Shown piece by piece: positions 46,324 to 57,022 of a stretch of 64,000 bases of DNA. This stretch comes from Vibrio coralliirubri (GTDB lineage Bacteria; Pseudomonadota; Gammaproteobacteria; Enterobacterales; Vibrionaceae), in assembly GCF_024347375.1 (NCBI RefSeq), contig NZ_AP025471.1:682001-746000 (forward strand). The letters are read 5' to 3'. The notes beneath the pieces are model-generated. The model was given only the letters and a program-made list of their open reading frames with translations. It did no database searches and was not told the origin of the DNA. How positions within the stretch are numbered: the stretch's first letter is position 1; every line of letters begins with the position of its first letter. A program made the position numbers and the translations under genes.

Positions 46324-46560
46324 TCCAAAGCCTCTAATCGTATAAGCTCCCACTCTCTTTAAACAGCGCTTGATGCCTTCATTCATGTGCTGTTTTCGTT
46401 TTTAGCCACCAGTATAAAGTCTTCTTACTCACCTTCCTTTCTTCTCGATTTTTTGCTGATTATATAGAAAACGTTAATTCTGTTTTGCCCAGCGCCCCGT
46501 TTATCTACAAACCTTGGTGTAATAGATTGGTTGCAGGCAAACAAAAGGAGCGAATACATT

Positions 46561-47472
46561 ATGTTATCTAATCAACTAGAGCGCGCACGCGCCATCGATT
46601 TACCGACACGAGAAGCGATGCTTCAACGAGCTCCTTCTGTACAACAGTTTTGGGACAACAATAAGGGCTTATTCAGCGAGGCTTGGATAGAATGGGAAGC
46701 AAGTGCGGAAGGCAGCCAATTGGATTTCGACGATTCACTGTTAGATGCACGACTGCGTGAAGCTGTCAGAGAAGCTTGGCAAGATCCAACGAAAGAAATC
46801 GCGGTAAAAGAATTACTCGAAGAGATCTCTCCTGGGGTGTTTAAGTTTCAGTTCTTTGATGCTGAACGTCTCGCTGAGTTGCGTGATTACTTGGAAGCGG
46901 TCTCTAACGCTCAAATCCCGCTACGCCCACCATATGGCATAGTGCTTAACCGTGGTGGAGCAATGTTAGACAGCCGATCTGAAGGTTATTTAGCCGCGCC
47001 AAGTTTCCAAGCGTTTTACCGAGATTTACTCGACAGTTACATGCGCCCTATCGCTCGCTTATTGTTCCCTGAAATCATGGGTTACGATACGCAAACTTTT
47101 GGGTTCTCGATTCAGTATCAAGCGAACAAAGATACGTCTTTACGCCTGCATACTGATGCGTCTTCGGTCACGCTCAACATTAACGTAAATATGCCAGATG
47201 AAGAGTTTTCAGGCTCAGAACTTAACTTTTATGACCCTGCTACGGGTAAGATGAATGAAACGACATTCACGCCCGGTGTCGCTATGATTCATCGAGGAAA
47301 CGTTGCCCATGCGGCGCTGCCGATAACAAGTGGTGAACGTTCGAACTTGGTATTGTGGTTGTATGGCGACCGTGGACAAATACCACACCACAACTCGGTA
47401 CTAGAGCCTATAGATGCGCATCAACGCTGGACAGTACCAACAGTGGTACATGACAATTTTGCTCCGTTCTAG
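46561..47472 (+). CDS. 2-oxoglutarate/Fe(II)-dependent dioxygenase
   Basis: 303 residues from the ATG at 46561; AGGAG lies 10 bases upstream, and an in-frame TTG at 46531 is unsupported. The double-stranded beta-helix core has the metal triad LRLHTDASSVT (H-x-D) and MIHRGNVAHAALPI (distal H), and an arginine in GERSNLVLWLYG that would bind 2-oxoglutarate, as in prolyl-4-hydroxylase-like enzymes. The substrate (protein or small molecule) is unknown. It has a terminator shared with the convergent efflux operon. Confidence 0.82.
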   Translation: MLSNQLERARAIDLPTREAMLQRAPSVQQFWDNNKGLFSEAWIEWEASAEGSQLDFDDSLLDARLREAVREAWQDPTKEIAVKELLEEISPGVFKFQFFDAERLAELRDYLEAVSNAQIPLRPPYGIVLNRGGAMLDSRSEGYLAAPSFQAFYRDLLDSYMRPIARLLFPEIMGYDTQTFGFSIQYQANKDTSLRLHTDASSVTLNINVNMPDEEFSGSELNFYDPATGKMNETTFTPGVAMIHRGNVAHAALPITSGERSNLVLWLYGDRGQIPHHNSVLEPIDAHQRWTVPTVVHDNFAPF

Positions 47473-47493
47473 GCAATTGAGAGAGTAAAATAC

Positions 47494-47530
47494 AAAACGC
47501 GCCAACCATGATTCATGGTTGGCGCGTTTT
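47494..47530. terminator. bidirectional terminator between oxygenase and RND genes
   Basis: AAAACGCGCCAACCATG and CATGGTTGGCGCGTTTT form a perfect 17-bp stem with a 3-base loop. T runs on both strands serve both converging units. Confidence 0.9.
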
Positions 47531-47569
47531 AGTTTTCACTTCAATTGACTGGTCAATCTACATGGCGAG

Positions 47570-50500
47570 TTATGCGGGTTTCGTTCTCAATCGAGTCAAT
47601 ATATCCATCTGTTTTAGATTCGCCATGCCAACGTAAGCCACTGGCACTAAGAACAGTGAGAAGAAGGTTCCGGCTGTCAAACCGCCGACTAATACCAAAC
47701 CAATATTGATTCGACCTAAGGAACCCGGGCCATCCGCCAATGCCAATGGCAATGAACCGAGGATCATCGTCAGTGAGGTCATCAAGATTGGACGTAACCT
47801 TGAACGTGCACTGCTGATCGCAGCTTCTTTCGCACTCGCGCCAGATTTGCGTTTCTCGTTGGCAAACTCCACCAGCAAAATACCGTGCTTGGTCACGAGA
47901 CCAACCAGTGTCAGCAATCCTATCTTCGAGTAAATATTCAGGCTTTGACCAAATACCGAAAGCGTCAATATCGCGCCCACAATACACAGTGGAACCGTCA
48001 GCAAGATGATCATCGGGTCGACAAAGCTTTCAAACTGCGCCGCCAAGATTAAGAAGATGAAAATCAACGCTAATACGAACAGCACTTGTGCGCCCGCGGT
48101 TGAATCAACTAGGTCTTTAACTATGCCATTAAACTCGTAGCTCTGAGCAGGTTTCAACAGGCTTGGTACCGTGTCATCAATGTATGCCTTCACGTCGCTC
48201 GCCGTATATCCGGGCATCAAGTCCGCGGTAATTTCAGCGCTGTCTTTACCCATGAATGTCTTGAAGTTAGATTCCGATGTCACTTGTTTGATGGATACAA
48301 ACTGAGACAAAGGAAGCCTTTGACCCGACTGTGAATCCACATACAGCTTATCGAGCACCTTGAAATCACCAAGATCACTTCGGTTCACTTGAACTTGAAT
48401 TGGGTATGTATAACCGTCGTCCGCTTGCAAATCTGCGGCTTTAACAGAACCAAGGAACGTCGATAACGCATTGGTTACGTTACCGTAATCAACACCAGAC
48501 AATACAATCGCATTGCGGTCAATCGATAAGTCATAACGTAACTGGTCACGCAACATCGAGTTCTTAATGTTGGTCACGCCCTCGTAATCCTCAAGCGCCT
48601 TAACGACTTCGCTCGCAGTTTCAGACAGCACAGTGGTATCACGGTTAACCGTCGTCAGTTCAAGGATCATGTTGGTTGCGATGTTCAAGTTATCTGCTGA
48701 ACGAACCTTGAAAGACATGCCGTAAGCAGAGACTGAACTTTGTGCCTTAGCGATAAATTCGTTTACCAATTCATCAGCTGACTGGTCACGTTCGCCCCAT
48801 GGTTTCAATAGAACGTGATTGGTTGGTGTACCTTCAATGTAAGACAAGTTCGCTTCTACTGAGCTATCACCTTTGAACACACTGTTAAGTTGCTCGTTGT
48901 TATCTAGATGGTACTGACGACCAACACCTGTTGGGGGTGTAGAAGTCACCTCAACAAAACCGGTATCTTCGGTTGGAAGTAACACTTGAGGCATTTTCCA
49001 AACCGCTAAGGCCGATAAAGCGATCAGCACTAAAGCAATACCACTCATCAGTGCCTTACGATCAAACCATTTACCTAGCTCTTTGGTGTATAAATCCGAT
49101 AACACATTGAGTTTCGCATCAACTTTTTGATACCACTTCGCCGGAGTTGATACTGGCTTCATTAAGTAAGCACTCATCATTGGTGAGAGCGTTAACGCCA
49201 CAAATCCAGAAATGATCACAGCTGCTGCAAGCGTGAACGCGAACTGCCTGAATAGATCGGCGGTTAGGCCTGCCATCAAGCCAATTGGTAAGTAAACAAC
49301 CGCCAAAGTCAGCGTCATCGCAATCACTGGAAAGACGATCTCTCGGCACCCTTTAATTGCAGCATTGAACGGCGTTTCACCCTCTTCGATATGACGGTAA
49401 CAGTTTTCAGCCACAACAATCGCATCATCAACCACCAAACCAATGGCGAGAATGATAGCGAGAATCGTCAGTACGTTGATGCTAAACCCAAGTAAATGCA
49501 TGACGGCAAATACGCCTATTACGCACACAGGAATGGTGATGATCGGAATTGAAGCAACTCGAAAAGAACCAAGGAACAGAACCACAACCGCTGAAACCAG
49601 AACAATCGCTTCAACTAAAGTCATGAAGCCTTCGTCAATTGCCGTTTTAATGAAATCAGCTTGGTTATAAACCATCTTCATCTCAATGCCTTCTGGCAAC
49701 TGAGGCTGAATCACATCAATCTGTTTCTTAACTTTATTCGCAACGGTTACTGGGTTTTCACTTTTCAGTGGCAACACCTGAATCGACATCGCTAGATTGT
49801 CATCTACACGCAGAATACTTGGTGTAAGGCTCTCCTCACCCATTTTGACTTCAGCAATATCACCTATACGAATGATCTTGCCATTATCAACACGAACCAC
49901 TAAGTCTCGTACATCATCAACGCTGGTTACTTGGTTGACTGGGTTGATGGAGAAATCTCGCACCTGGCCCTTGATGGTACCTGCGGTAAACGTTGCATTG
50001 TATGAGCTCAATGTTCCAACCACATCGGATGCACTCATATTGAGCGCCATCATGCGATCCGGTTGCAACCAAACACGCACCGCTTTCTCGCTGCCACCAT
50101 ACGGCCCCCAAATACCACCCACACCTTGGATGTGCTTAAATTGAGGCACGACTTGCTGGCTAATGTAGTCGTACATGTCTTGCTTAGACATCTTGCCAGT
50201 ATTCACAAACGTGATGATGTTACTCGGCATACTGGTGTCAGAAGAATCATCCGTGACCGTTGGCTTATCCGTCATACTCGGTGGGAAATCACCAATCGCT
50301 TCGACGCTGCTGCGCAGGTTGTTCATCAAGCTGGTGTATTCGACGTCATTAATGTCATCTTCAAAGATGATTTTTAGATTACACGTGCCTTCCTGACAGT
50401 CCGTCGTCATGGTTTTCACGCTGTCGAGGCCCGTTGCAGCGGTAATGAGCTTATCTGCCACATTGCGCGACATAAACTCAGCACTTGCGCCATTGATCGC

Positions 50501-50647
50501 AGCCGTTACCGTTGCTGACGGTGTTTTATGTTCTGGAAAGTATTGGATTGAGAGCTTTTGAAACGACAAAAGCCCAAGCAAAACAATGGTAATGCTCAGA
50601 ACAGACGCAAACACGGGGTGCTTGATACAAATCTCAGGAAGCTTCAT
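47570..50647 (-). CDS. RND efflux inner-membrane transporter
   Basis: 1,025 residues, standard for hydrophobe/amphiphile exporters of the AcrB type. It starts MKLPEICIKHPVFASVL with TM1. The TM4 proton-relay aspartates are in AIGLVVDDAIVVAEN (about residue 410), and TM12 ends near the C-terminus. With its adaptor it would pump toxic compounds from the periplasm through a TolC-like outer-membrane channel not encoded here. It overlaps the adaptor gene by 14 bp. The exact Vibrio pump (vex series) cannot be named from sequence alone. Confidence 0.9.
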   Translation of the reverse strand: MKLPEICIKHPVFASVLSITIVLLGLLSFQKLSIQYFPEHKTPSATVTAAINGASAEFMSRNVADKLITAATGLDSVKTMTTDCQEGTCNLKIIFEDDINDVEYTSLMNNLRSSVEAIGDFPPSMTDKPTVTDDSSDTSMPSNIITFVNTGKMSKQDMYDYISQQVVPQFKHIQGVGGIWGPYGGSEKAVRVWLQPDRMMALNMSASDVVGTLSSYNATFTAGTIKGQVRDFSINPVNQVTSVDDVRDLVVRVDNGKIIRIGDIAEVKMGEESLTPSILRVDDNLAMSIQVLPLKSENPVTVANKVKKQIDVIQPQLPEGIEMKMVYNQADFIKTAIDEGFMTLVEAIVLVSAVVVLFLGSFRVASIPIITIPVCVIGVFAVMHLLGFSINVLTILAIILAIGLVVDDAIVVAENCYRHIEEGETPFNAAIKGCREIVFPVIAMTLTLAVVYLPIGLMAGLTADLFRQFAFTLAAAVIISGFVALTLSPMMSAYLMKPVSTPAKWYQKVDAKLNVLSDLYTKELGKWFDRKALMSGIALVLIALSALAVWKMPQVLLPTEDTGFVEVTSTPPTGVGRQYHLDNNEQLNSVFKGDSSVEANLSYIEGTPTNHVLLKPWGERDQSADELVNEFIAKAQSSVSAYGMSFKVRSADNLNIATNMILELTTVNRDTTVLSETASEVVKALEDYEGVTNIKNSMLRDQLRYDLSIDRNAIVLSGVDYGNVTNALSTFLGSVKAADLQADDGYTYPIQVQVNRSDLGDFKVLDKLYVDSQSGQRLPLSQFVSIKQVTSESNFKTFMGKDSAEITADLMPGYTASDVKAYIDDTVPSLLKPAQSYEFNGIVKDLVDSTAGAQVLFVLALIFIFLILAAQFESFVDPMIILLTVPLCIVGAILTLSVFGQSLNIYSKIGLLTLVGLVTKHGILLVEFANEKRKSGASAKEAAISSARSRLRPILMTSLTMILGSLPLALADGPGSLGRINIGLVLVGGLTAGTFFSLFLVPVAYVGMANLKQMDILTRLRTKPA

Positions 50648-51971
50648 TCAGATTCTCCTTCGTTACAGCTTCCTTGCTTAGTGTTTCCTTACTGTGAGCT
50701 TCCTTGCTTTGAGCTTCGCTCGATGAATCCTCAACAGTCGTGCTAGTCTCTGCTTGCTCACTGTTTTCGTTGATCGCTTCGTCCACACCTTTCGATGCTT
50801 CCGTCCAATCAACCGAAGGTTCAATCGGATGTGGTTCATCCACCTTGGTTACGGTCTTTTCTAGTTTAGGCTCAGCGGTCTGTTGAGTGTTCTCTTTGCT
50901 CGTCGGTTCCGTTATTAGCTCAACGGTTTTCTGTTCAGCATTTGGGTTCATGACCTTAACTAACGATGCTTTCTTAAGGTTCTGTTGTCCCGTCACAACG
51001 ACGTTATCGCCGAGCTTCAAGCCTTTCTCTACAACAACGTAACCATCGTTAGTATTCACGCCTAATTCGACAATGCGTTGCTCGATTTTTTCACCATTCA
51101 CGACCCAAACAAAACGCTCTGTATCTTTGGCTTGAACAGAGTTTTGAGAAACCACCATCTGCGTGGAGTCTTCACTGGTCATCTGACTTACTTTGGCAAA
51201 CATACCCGGAACTAAGCGATGCTCTGGGTTAGTCACGTGCGCGTGTACTTCTACGCGGCCTGAGCTTTCGTCCACCGCTGGCGCAATGTAATCCACCACA
51301 CCAGAAAACGCTTCATCGACAAATGCATCAACTTGGATGGAAACATTCTGCCCAAGATTTGCGTTTCCTAAATCCGACTGGCCAATGGAATACTGAACTT
51401 CGACAGGATCGAGTTTGATCAAACTGACCAACGCGGTTGCGCTATCAATTTTACTGCCCACTGAGTGGGTGAAGTTAGTTAGCTGCCCATCAAATGGCGC
51501 GACCAATAAATAGTCATTCATCAGCGCTTCTTTCTGACGGAAATCAGCTGCGGCTAGGTTCGCCTGTTCGCCCAGTTCTTCCACATCTTGTTGAGACATA
51601 GAGTCAGGCTGTTTCTTTAGTAACTCTTGTACTCGCTTTAATTTCGACTTTGCTAACGCTAGAGAGCTTCTTGCTTTGTCTAAATCAGCTTTCGCTTTGG
51701 TATTGTCCAGTTGAGCGATCAATTCGCCTTTTTTAACTGAATCTCCATCTTTGAAATGGATGTTGAGAATTTTGTCGGAAGCACTAAATGTCAATGCGGC
51801 AGAGTCCGTTGCCCTGATTTTGCCAACCTCGTTGATTGAAGAAGTGAATGCTTGTTTGTGAGCTTTTTCGATAGTCACAGGAATCAAGTTTGAGTCTTGG
51901 GCAAACGATGGAGAGATATGTAAGGCAAACAGTGCCAAACAGATTGTTTTACTAAGCTTTGTAAATTTCAT
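50634..51971 (-). CDS. RND efflux periplasmic adaptor with long acidic tail
   Basis: 445 residues. Signal peptide ends SPSFAQ. Barrel-sandwich and hairpin segments show KKGELIAQLDNTKAKADLDKA and LLVAPFDGQLTNFTHSVG, the two halves of the lipoyl-like motif of membrane-fusion proteins. After the beta domains (about residue 345), where most adaptors end, there is a tail of about 95 residues rich in Glu, Ser, Thr and Lys, with repeating SKE/TKE units (SKEAHSKETLSKEAVTKE). Such a tail is unusual and probably disordered. It is the first gene of the efflux pair. Confidence 0.85.
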   Translation of the reverse strand: MKFTKLSKTICLALFALHISPSFAQDSNLIPVTIEKAHKQAFTSSINEVGKIRATDSAALTFSASDKILNIHFKDGDSVKKGELIAQLDNTKAKADLDKARSSLALAKSKLKRVQELLKKQPDSMSQQDVEELGEQANLAAADFRQKEALMNDYLLVAPFDGQLTNFTHSVGSKIDSATALVSLIKLDPVEVQYSIGQSDLGNANLGQNVSIQVDAFVDEAFSGVVDYIAPAVDESSGRVEVHAHVTNPEHRLVPGMFAKVSQMTSEDSTQMVVSQNSVQAKDTERFVWVVNGEKIEQRIVELGVNTNDGYVVVEKGLKLGDNVVVTGQQNLKKASLVKVMNPNAEQKTVELITEPTSKENTQQTAEPKLEKTVTKVDEPHPIEPSVDWTEASKGVDEAINENSEQAETSTTVEDSSSEAQSKEAHSKETLSKEAVTKENLNEAS

Positions 51972-52084
51972 TTTTAATAACCATAACCGTTGAATTCGTC
52001 TGAATTAAAACGTTTTTCTAAGCAGCTATTTCTTACTTAATGAGCTTCCAGCTATTTAAATAATGCTAAAACAGCTAATAATGA

Positions 52085-52113
52085 GAAAAGGGCTCAACTC
52101 ACTGTCGAGCCCT
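52085..52113 (-). terminator. terminator of the volA-fadL operon
   Basis: On the minus strand: AGGGCTC, loop, GAGCCCTTTTC. It lies about 50 bases after the fadL stop and separates the lipid operon from the efflux operon. Confidence 0.75.
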
Positions 52114-52165
52114 GCAATTTTTATATGATTCCTAAATTTTTTCGTTCTGAACTCCAAAGTAAAAG

Positions 52166-53359
52166 TTAAAAACGATGCTGATACTGAACACCGAGCAAGA
52201 GAGCATCGGCAGTCACATCAGCAGTTATATTGGAACTCGTTCCTGGTATCGTCGTCAGGCTTTCGTCAATATCTTGTGATTCTCCGATGATAAATCCAAC
52301 ACCAATATCTATAGAACTGGCAGCCGTGAAGTTATATGTCCCTCCGACCGTAAGCCAATGACGGTTAACGTCAGGAATAGATAACGACGTGAGTTCATCA
52401 GTCGGGGAAATGTCGTACATGTAACCCGCTCGTAGAACGATGTCTTTCGACATGGTGTACGTACCACCAACAGAAACATGCCCTGCGTCTTTCCATTGAT
52501 ACTCTTTAATTGAGTCGTCATAAGAGTCAGATGTTAGCGAATCAAATTCAGACCAGTTCACCCACTGCAGGCTGTAGTGAAAAGCCCACTGTTCGTTGAG
52601 TTGGTGCCAACCGGAAAACTCTAGAGTGTCTGGTAGAGGTACATTCATCTTGTCGGCAGAGACACCGCCTTTCGTAATATCCCCTTCAACTTCTATATCC
52701 GGACTATATCGATAGGTAATACCAAACCTGTTGTTTTCATTAACTTGGTAAGTAGCACCTACATTGGCACCCAATCCAAAACCATCAGCATCAACATCTA
52801 GAAGGTTTTTCCTGTGAATTTCGCCTTCCCCGTAGATGACATCGAGCCCAGCACCTAAATTGATTTTCTCAGACAGCTCATAGGCAACCGCAAAACCTAC
52901 ATTAATACTCGATAACGCTGTTTTCCCACCAAACTCATCCGCTTCGAACGAATCATCAAACTCCACATCGGTACCGAAGTTAGAATGCACAGTGGCGCCT
53001 AAGGTAAATTTAGAGCCTTGAATTGGATGAACGTAGTGAACATTTGGAACCAATGTTCCGGCATCTAGTGATTGATCATCGAATGTTTCTGTATCGCCTC
53101 TCATCGGCGTGTAGCTCACATTAGAGACATCGATACCACTATCGATATAGATAGCGCCGACAGAGAGTGTTGGTTGCTCGATGTAAGCCATCGCAGCACT
53201 GTTCTTAGCAACAATCGCAGCGCTATCTGCCATCACTGCATCACCGGCAAATGCACGACCTAACCCCGTAGCTGACTGCGCGTTAAGTTGAAATCCAGCC
53301 GCATTAGTTAGGCAAGGAACAAGAGCAGCGGCAGTGCCCAATAAAAGTTTATTCTTCAT
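52166..53359 (-). CDS. fadL: FadL-family outer-membrane fatty-acid transporter
   Basis: 397 residues. Signal peptide MKNKLLLGTAAALVPCLTNA, then AGFQLNAQSATGLGRAFAGDA, the FadL N-terminal hatch signature. The remainder has beta-barrel alternation and the last residue is phenylalanine (LGVQYQHRF). It takes long-chain fatty acids across the outer membrane. It overlaps the end of the lipase gene by 11 bp. In V. cholerae a surface phospholipase (VolA) is encoded with a FadL homologue, and the two act together in lysophospholipid scavenging. The IS in the upstream gene may be polar on fadL. Confidence 0.9.
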   Translation of the reverse strand: MKNKLLLGTAAALVPCLTNAAGFQLNAQSATGLGRAFAGDAVMADSAAIVAKNSAAMAYIEQPTLSVGAIYIDSGIDVSNVSYTPMRGDTETFDDQSLDAGTLVPNVHYVHPIQGSKFTLGATVHSNFGTDVEFDDSFEADEFGGKTALSSINVGFAVAYELSEKINLGAGLDVIYGEGEIHRKNLLDVDADGFGLGANVGATYQVNENNRFGITYRYSPDIEVEGDITKGGVSADKMNVPLPDTLEFSGWHQLNEQWAFHYSLQWVNWSEFDSLTSDSYDDSIKEYQWKDAGHVSVGGTYTMSKDIVLRAGYMYDISPTDELTSLSIPDVNRHWLTVGGTYNFTAASSIDIGVGFIIGESQDIDESLTTIPGTSSNITADVTADALLLGVQYQHRF

Positions 53360-54835
53360 CTTGAGGCACCTCTGTTTCGATATGATCTTCGTTATTAATG
53401 ACGACTACTGCGCCGTCACTCATTACCATAGAAGCAACGGCAATTTGTTGAGTTCCCACAGCTTCACGAACGTCTGACATGTTTTCACCTGGTGTGCCCG
53501 GCAAGCCATTTTCATCAACGGGACCTTCATAGGGGAACAAATACGTACCATGTCCGCCGGTAGTTGTTCTCACGGCTCCGCGCTTTTCATCAATATTTTC
53601 TGATGTACCTGTAATTGGGTCTAAGCCAAGCGCAGTAATAAGTGGTTCAGTACCAGTACGAATGTTATCTGGCGCGGTATTCGGAATTACGCTATCTGGG
53701 ACGTAATCAACACCAACGTCACAAGTCTCCCCGCAATCTCCAACGGCAGCTAACAAAAGAGTGGGTTGCTCAGCAGCAACTTGTCTCGAGATAAAGCTCG
53801 CAGGGTCAGCACTATCAATTGTTGCTTGGACCCCTTGTTTAAGGTCGGTCACAACTAAATCAAAGATGTCATTCTCTAACTGACTAACAAGCAGAGCGTT
53901 ATCTGTTGAAAGTGCGACAAACTCTCTAAGTGCTTCAATGCACTGCTGATTTGTTGCCTCTACGGTACAGATATCAGGTATCACCGTTTCAGCAATGCCA
54001 CGCTGAACATCAGGAGACTTCTTAACACCTTCAGACATTTCAGGGCCTAAGGTTTGAGAAGACAGAACCAGGTTGGTTAGCCCCTGCCCCGGAACAACAA
54101 AGTTCACCGTATTGAATTCAAAATTAGAATTAGTATCCGAGTGAAAATCGGGGCTTGCTTGGCTAAACTCACTCACCATTACCGACATAATGCCGCCCAG
54201 CGATTGTCCGATTAAGTGAACGTCATCTTTTTTCACCCAAGCTTCTTGGCTTAGCGCATAACGAAGACCTAAAAAGTCAGACACTGATTGCTGAAGGTTA
54301 GAGCGCAGAGCTAAAGGGGAATCAATATTGATGAAGAACGCCTTGTCTGCTCTAGCACTAATCTCTACCCCTTTCTCTGGTCCCACACCGTCTGGATCGG
54401 TATTGTCATAGCGCATTCTTTCCCCGTGATATGGCATATCGATAGCAACAACGGCATAGCCTTTTTTTGTGTACTCGGCCGCCATCAAAGAAGCAGTGCC
54501 GCGCTCTGCAGTAACACCGTGGATAAATATCGCAGTCGGGAACCCAATAGAGGTATCTTTCGGCCTAGGCGTATCAACATAATTAGGTAGATAGATGTCA
54601 GCTGTTATATCGAGAAATTCTATTACCTTTGGTTCTGGCATTGCTGCGGTCGGGAAACCACCTTCTTGATTAGTAATCCATTCATATAAAGGAGGACAAT
54701 TTTCTTTCGGATCAAACTCATCAACAAGGCACTCGGATTCTCGAGCCTGAGTAAAAGGTAGATAAGATGGTATTCTTAACTTCTTAGAATACTGATTGTA
54801 ATCCCCATTAAACTCGCGAACCGTGTCATAACCAT

Positions 54836-55889
54836 GGCTTTGTTGCGTAATTAAATTTAGAGATAGAGCCAACCCGTTTCGCTTGTTTCTTAGTCAATAC
54901 GACAAGTTTCAGGCATACCTAACCCAGTAAGCTTGTTCAACGCTTTTATCATCGCGTAAGTTTCACCCACCTGGGCATTGTAATTTCTTAAGCTCAGTTT
55001 CCCTCCTAGCAACTGTTTAACTCGATACATCGCTGTTTCTGAGAGTGAACGTTTGTGGTATCCATACCGCTCTTTCCAATACTTATTTGAGTCGTATAAT
55101 TTCTGGCAACCCACGGCGAAATTTCGAGGGTGACCACGCTCCCAGAAGGCAGCCCCTTCTCTTGGGGGAATAAGCGCAATAGCTCCCTTAATCTTAATAG
55201 CAGCGTGACACGCTCTCGTGTCGTAAGCGCCATCACCAGACACCTCAAGGATACTTCGGCGTGTTTGTTTCAGTAAGTTCGGGAGTACTTCTCCATCTGT
55301 AACCGTCGATAAACTTAGCTCGGCGGCAATGATCTCATGAGTGTTGGTATCGACTGCAATATGCAGCTTTCGCCAGACTCTACGCTTGCCATCCGTCCCA
55401 TGTTTTTTGACTTTCCATTCACCTTCGCCATAAACCTTAAGGCCAGTAGCATCAATGGCTAGGTGCTGTATCGCTCCTCTCGTTTTAGTCTTAAATGAAA
55501 CCTCAACTTGCTTGGCTCTACGACTGATGCAGGTGTAATGCGGACAACTTAACGGTACATGGGCTAACCTAAATATCGAGTCGATAAATCCTTGCAGCGC
55601 TCTCAATGGCATAGAAAAAACTCGTTTGACCATGAGTGCTGTCGTGATAGCTAAATCACTGAACCGACGCGGCCTACCGCGCTTATTCTGTTTGCTTTGC
55701 GCCCATCCGCTTATTGCTTCTTCATCAATCCAAAAAGTCAGAGAACCACGGTTAATGAGTGATCGGTTGTATTGCTTCCAGTTGGTTGTTTTATAACGAG
55801 GCTTAGGCATAGGACTACGAGATAGAGTGGAGGTAGCTGATCAGATCGTAGGTTCTTGATTTAGTTCCATTGAATTACGCAACAAAGCC
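54836..55889 (-). mobile_element. IS5-family element, copy 4
   Basis: 1,054 bp with the common termini. Flanked by the 9-bp repeat CATAACCAT (54827-54835 and 55890-55898). It interrupts the volA-like gene in the gene's own orientation. Confidence 0.97.
54890..55810 (-). CDS. IS5-family transposase, copy 4
   Basis: 306 residues, intact, same predicted protein as copy 2. Confidence 0.95.
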   Translation of the reverse strand: MPKPRYKTTNWKQYNRSLINRGSLTFWIDEEAISGWAQSKQNKRGRPRRFSDLAITTALMVKRVFSMPLRALQGFIDSIFRLAHVPLSCPHYTCISRRAKQVEVSFKTKTRGAIQHLAIDATGLKVYGEGEWKVKKHGTDGKRRVWRKLHIAVDTNTHEIIAAELSLSTVTDGEVLPNLLKQTRRSILEVSGDGAYDTRACHAAIKIKGAIALIPPREGAAFWERGHPRNFAVGCQKLYDSNKYWKERYGYHKRSLSETAMYRVKQLLGGKLSLRNYNAQVGETYAMIKALNKLTGLGMPETCRID

Positions 55890-57022
55890 CATAACCATCT
55901 AAGAATCTAGTATTAAACTTGACGTGGTTATTCCTCATTGCGTCTAGTGACGAATAAGAACTCTGAGTTTTAAATTGCGCTGCATATACAGGAATACCTT
56001 TATCTGGATATAACGCATAATATGAATCAATAGCGCTCAATACTTGCTCTTGAAGAACTTCTTCTTTTTCGTTATTTAATGGAACGTCTGAATAAATCAA
56101 CTCGTCAAAGCTGGCATCTGCTTTTAAAGGCTCATTAAATTCAGTTTTTACCCCATCCGTTACTACAATCGAATAAGTACGACTCTCAGCTAAGCCTGAT
56201 TCACATTGAATTTTAATATTGGAACCATCAGCGGATATTTGAGTGATAACTTCTTCGCCTGTTAGGTCATCAATTAATACAACATTCCCGGCTAAGGTTT
56301 CGTTATTGAGTGGATAACGTTTGTCAGAATTAACACTTTGAAGCGGAATTAAAATCGGTTCTGCACAAAGTCCCCAGCCGTCTAGGGCTGCGTATGAATT
56401 GTTGTAGTCCTGATAATAAGCATTATTGGTCGATGACATTGCGGCAGCGTCTTCACCGACACCGGATATTGTTCCATCGTCGTCATACCCATACCCATCG
56501 TTTGGTTTTGGTAGTTCATTAATGTTGTAGGGAACCAATACCGAAACGGCATCTTGAGTCGAGTCTTCAGACTGACAGCCGAGTAAGGCAAGCGTAATCA
56601 GTCCACATATATATGGCTTATTGAAATCTTTCAAAACAGCTCCTTCGTAGCTTTCGCATTTAACTGGTGTGGTCATGCGATTTATCGTTATTTGAGTTGC
56701 CGATTGAGTCGGAGGTAAGCTCGACTTTTTATTCGTAGAGAGCAAGGCAACACAGAGTTGGAATGACACGTTGATAAAACTACGTAAGAAATTTGAGCAA
56801 TTAACCCACACCCACTAAATCAGCGTCACCCGTTAATGATCCAATAGCTACTAACGGCAAGCACCTGAAACCGCATTAAACAACCTCAAAAAGGTATATA
56901 AGGAAATCTAATTAGGTTAATAATTAACTTAAATTCAGACAGTTAAATATCAAAGACGATGAAATCAGTAAGTTTATGTTTGTTGTAAGATTTGTTATAT
57001 TTAGGTTAGAACGCTTATAACA

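Larger units (their letters stand above)
53349..56634 (-). pseudogene. volA: VolA-like surface lipase/lysophospholipase, split by IS5 copy 4
   Basis: Joining 56634-55890 to 54826-53349 (removing the IS and one CATAACCAT) gives one 740-codon frame with no other defect. I set the start at TTG 56634 because AGGAG (56644-56640) is 5 bases upstream and the protein then begins with a lipoprotein signal ending LALLGC. The nucleophile elbow GQSLGG lies near residue 455 of the rebuilt protein, preceded by FIHGVTAERG. VolA of V. cholerae is a surface-exposed lipoprotein that cleaves lysophosphatidylcholine. In this strain the 3' half, which holds the active site, is cut off from signal peptide and start, so activity should be lost. 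Confidence 0.85.

Noticed and set aside
53349..54872. Stand-alone 507-residue hydrolase
   Set aside because: Its first residues come from the IS end and no signal peptide is present; it is the 3' part of the split volA.
55861..56811. A 316-residue protein ending in the IS, with start at 56811
   Set aside because: The C-terminus is IS sequence and the N-terminus places a lipoprotein signal internally. The TTG at 56634 with AGGAG and the rebuilt volA frame fit better.
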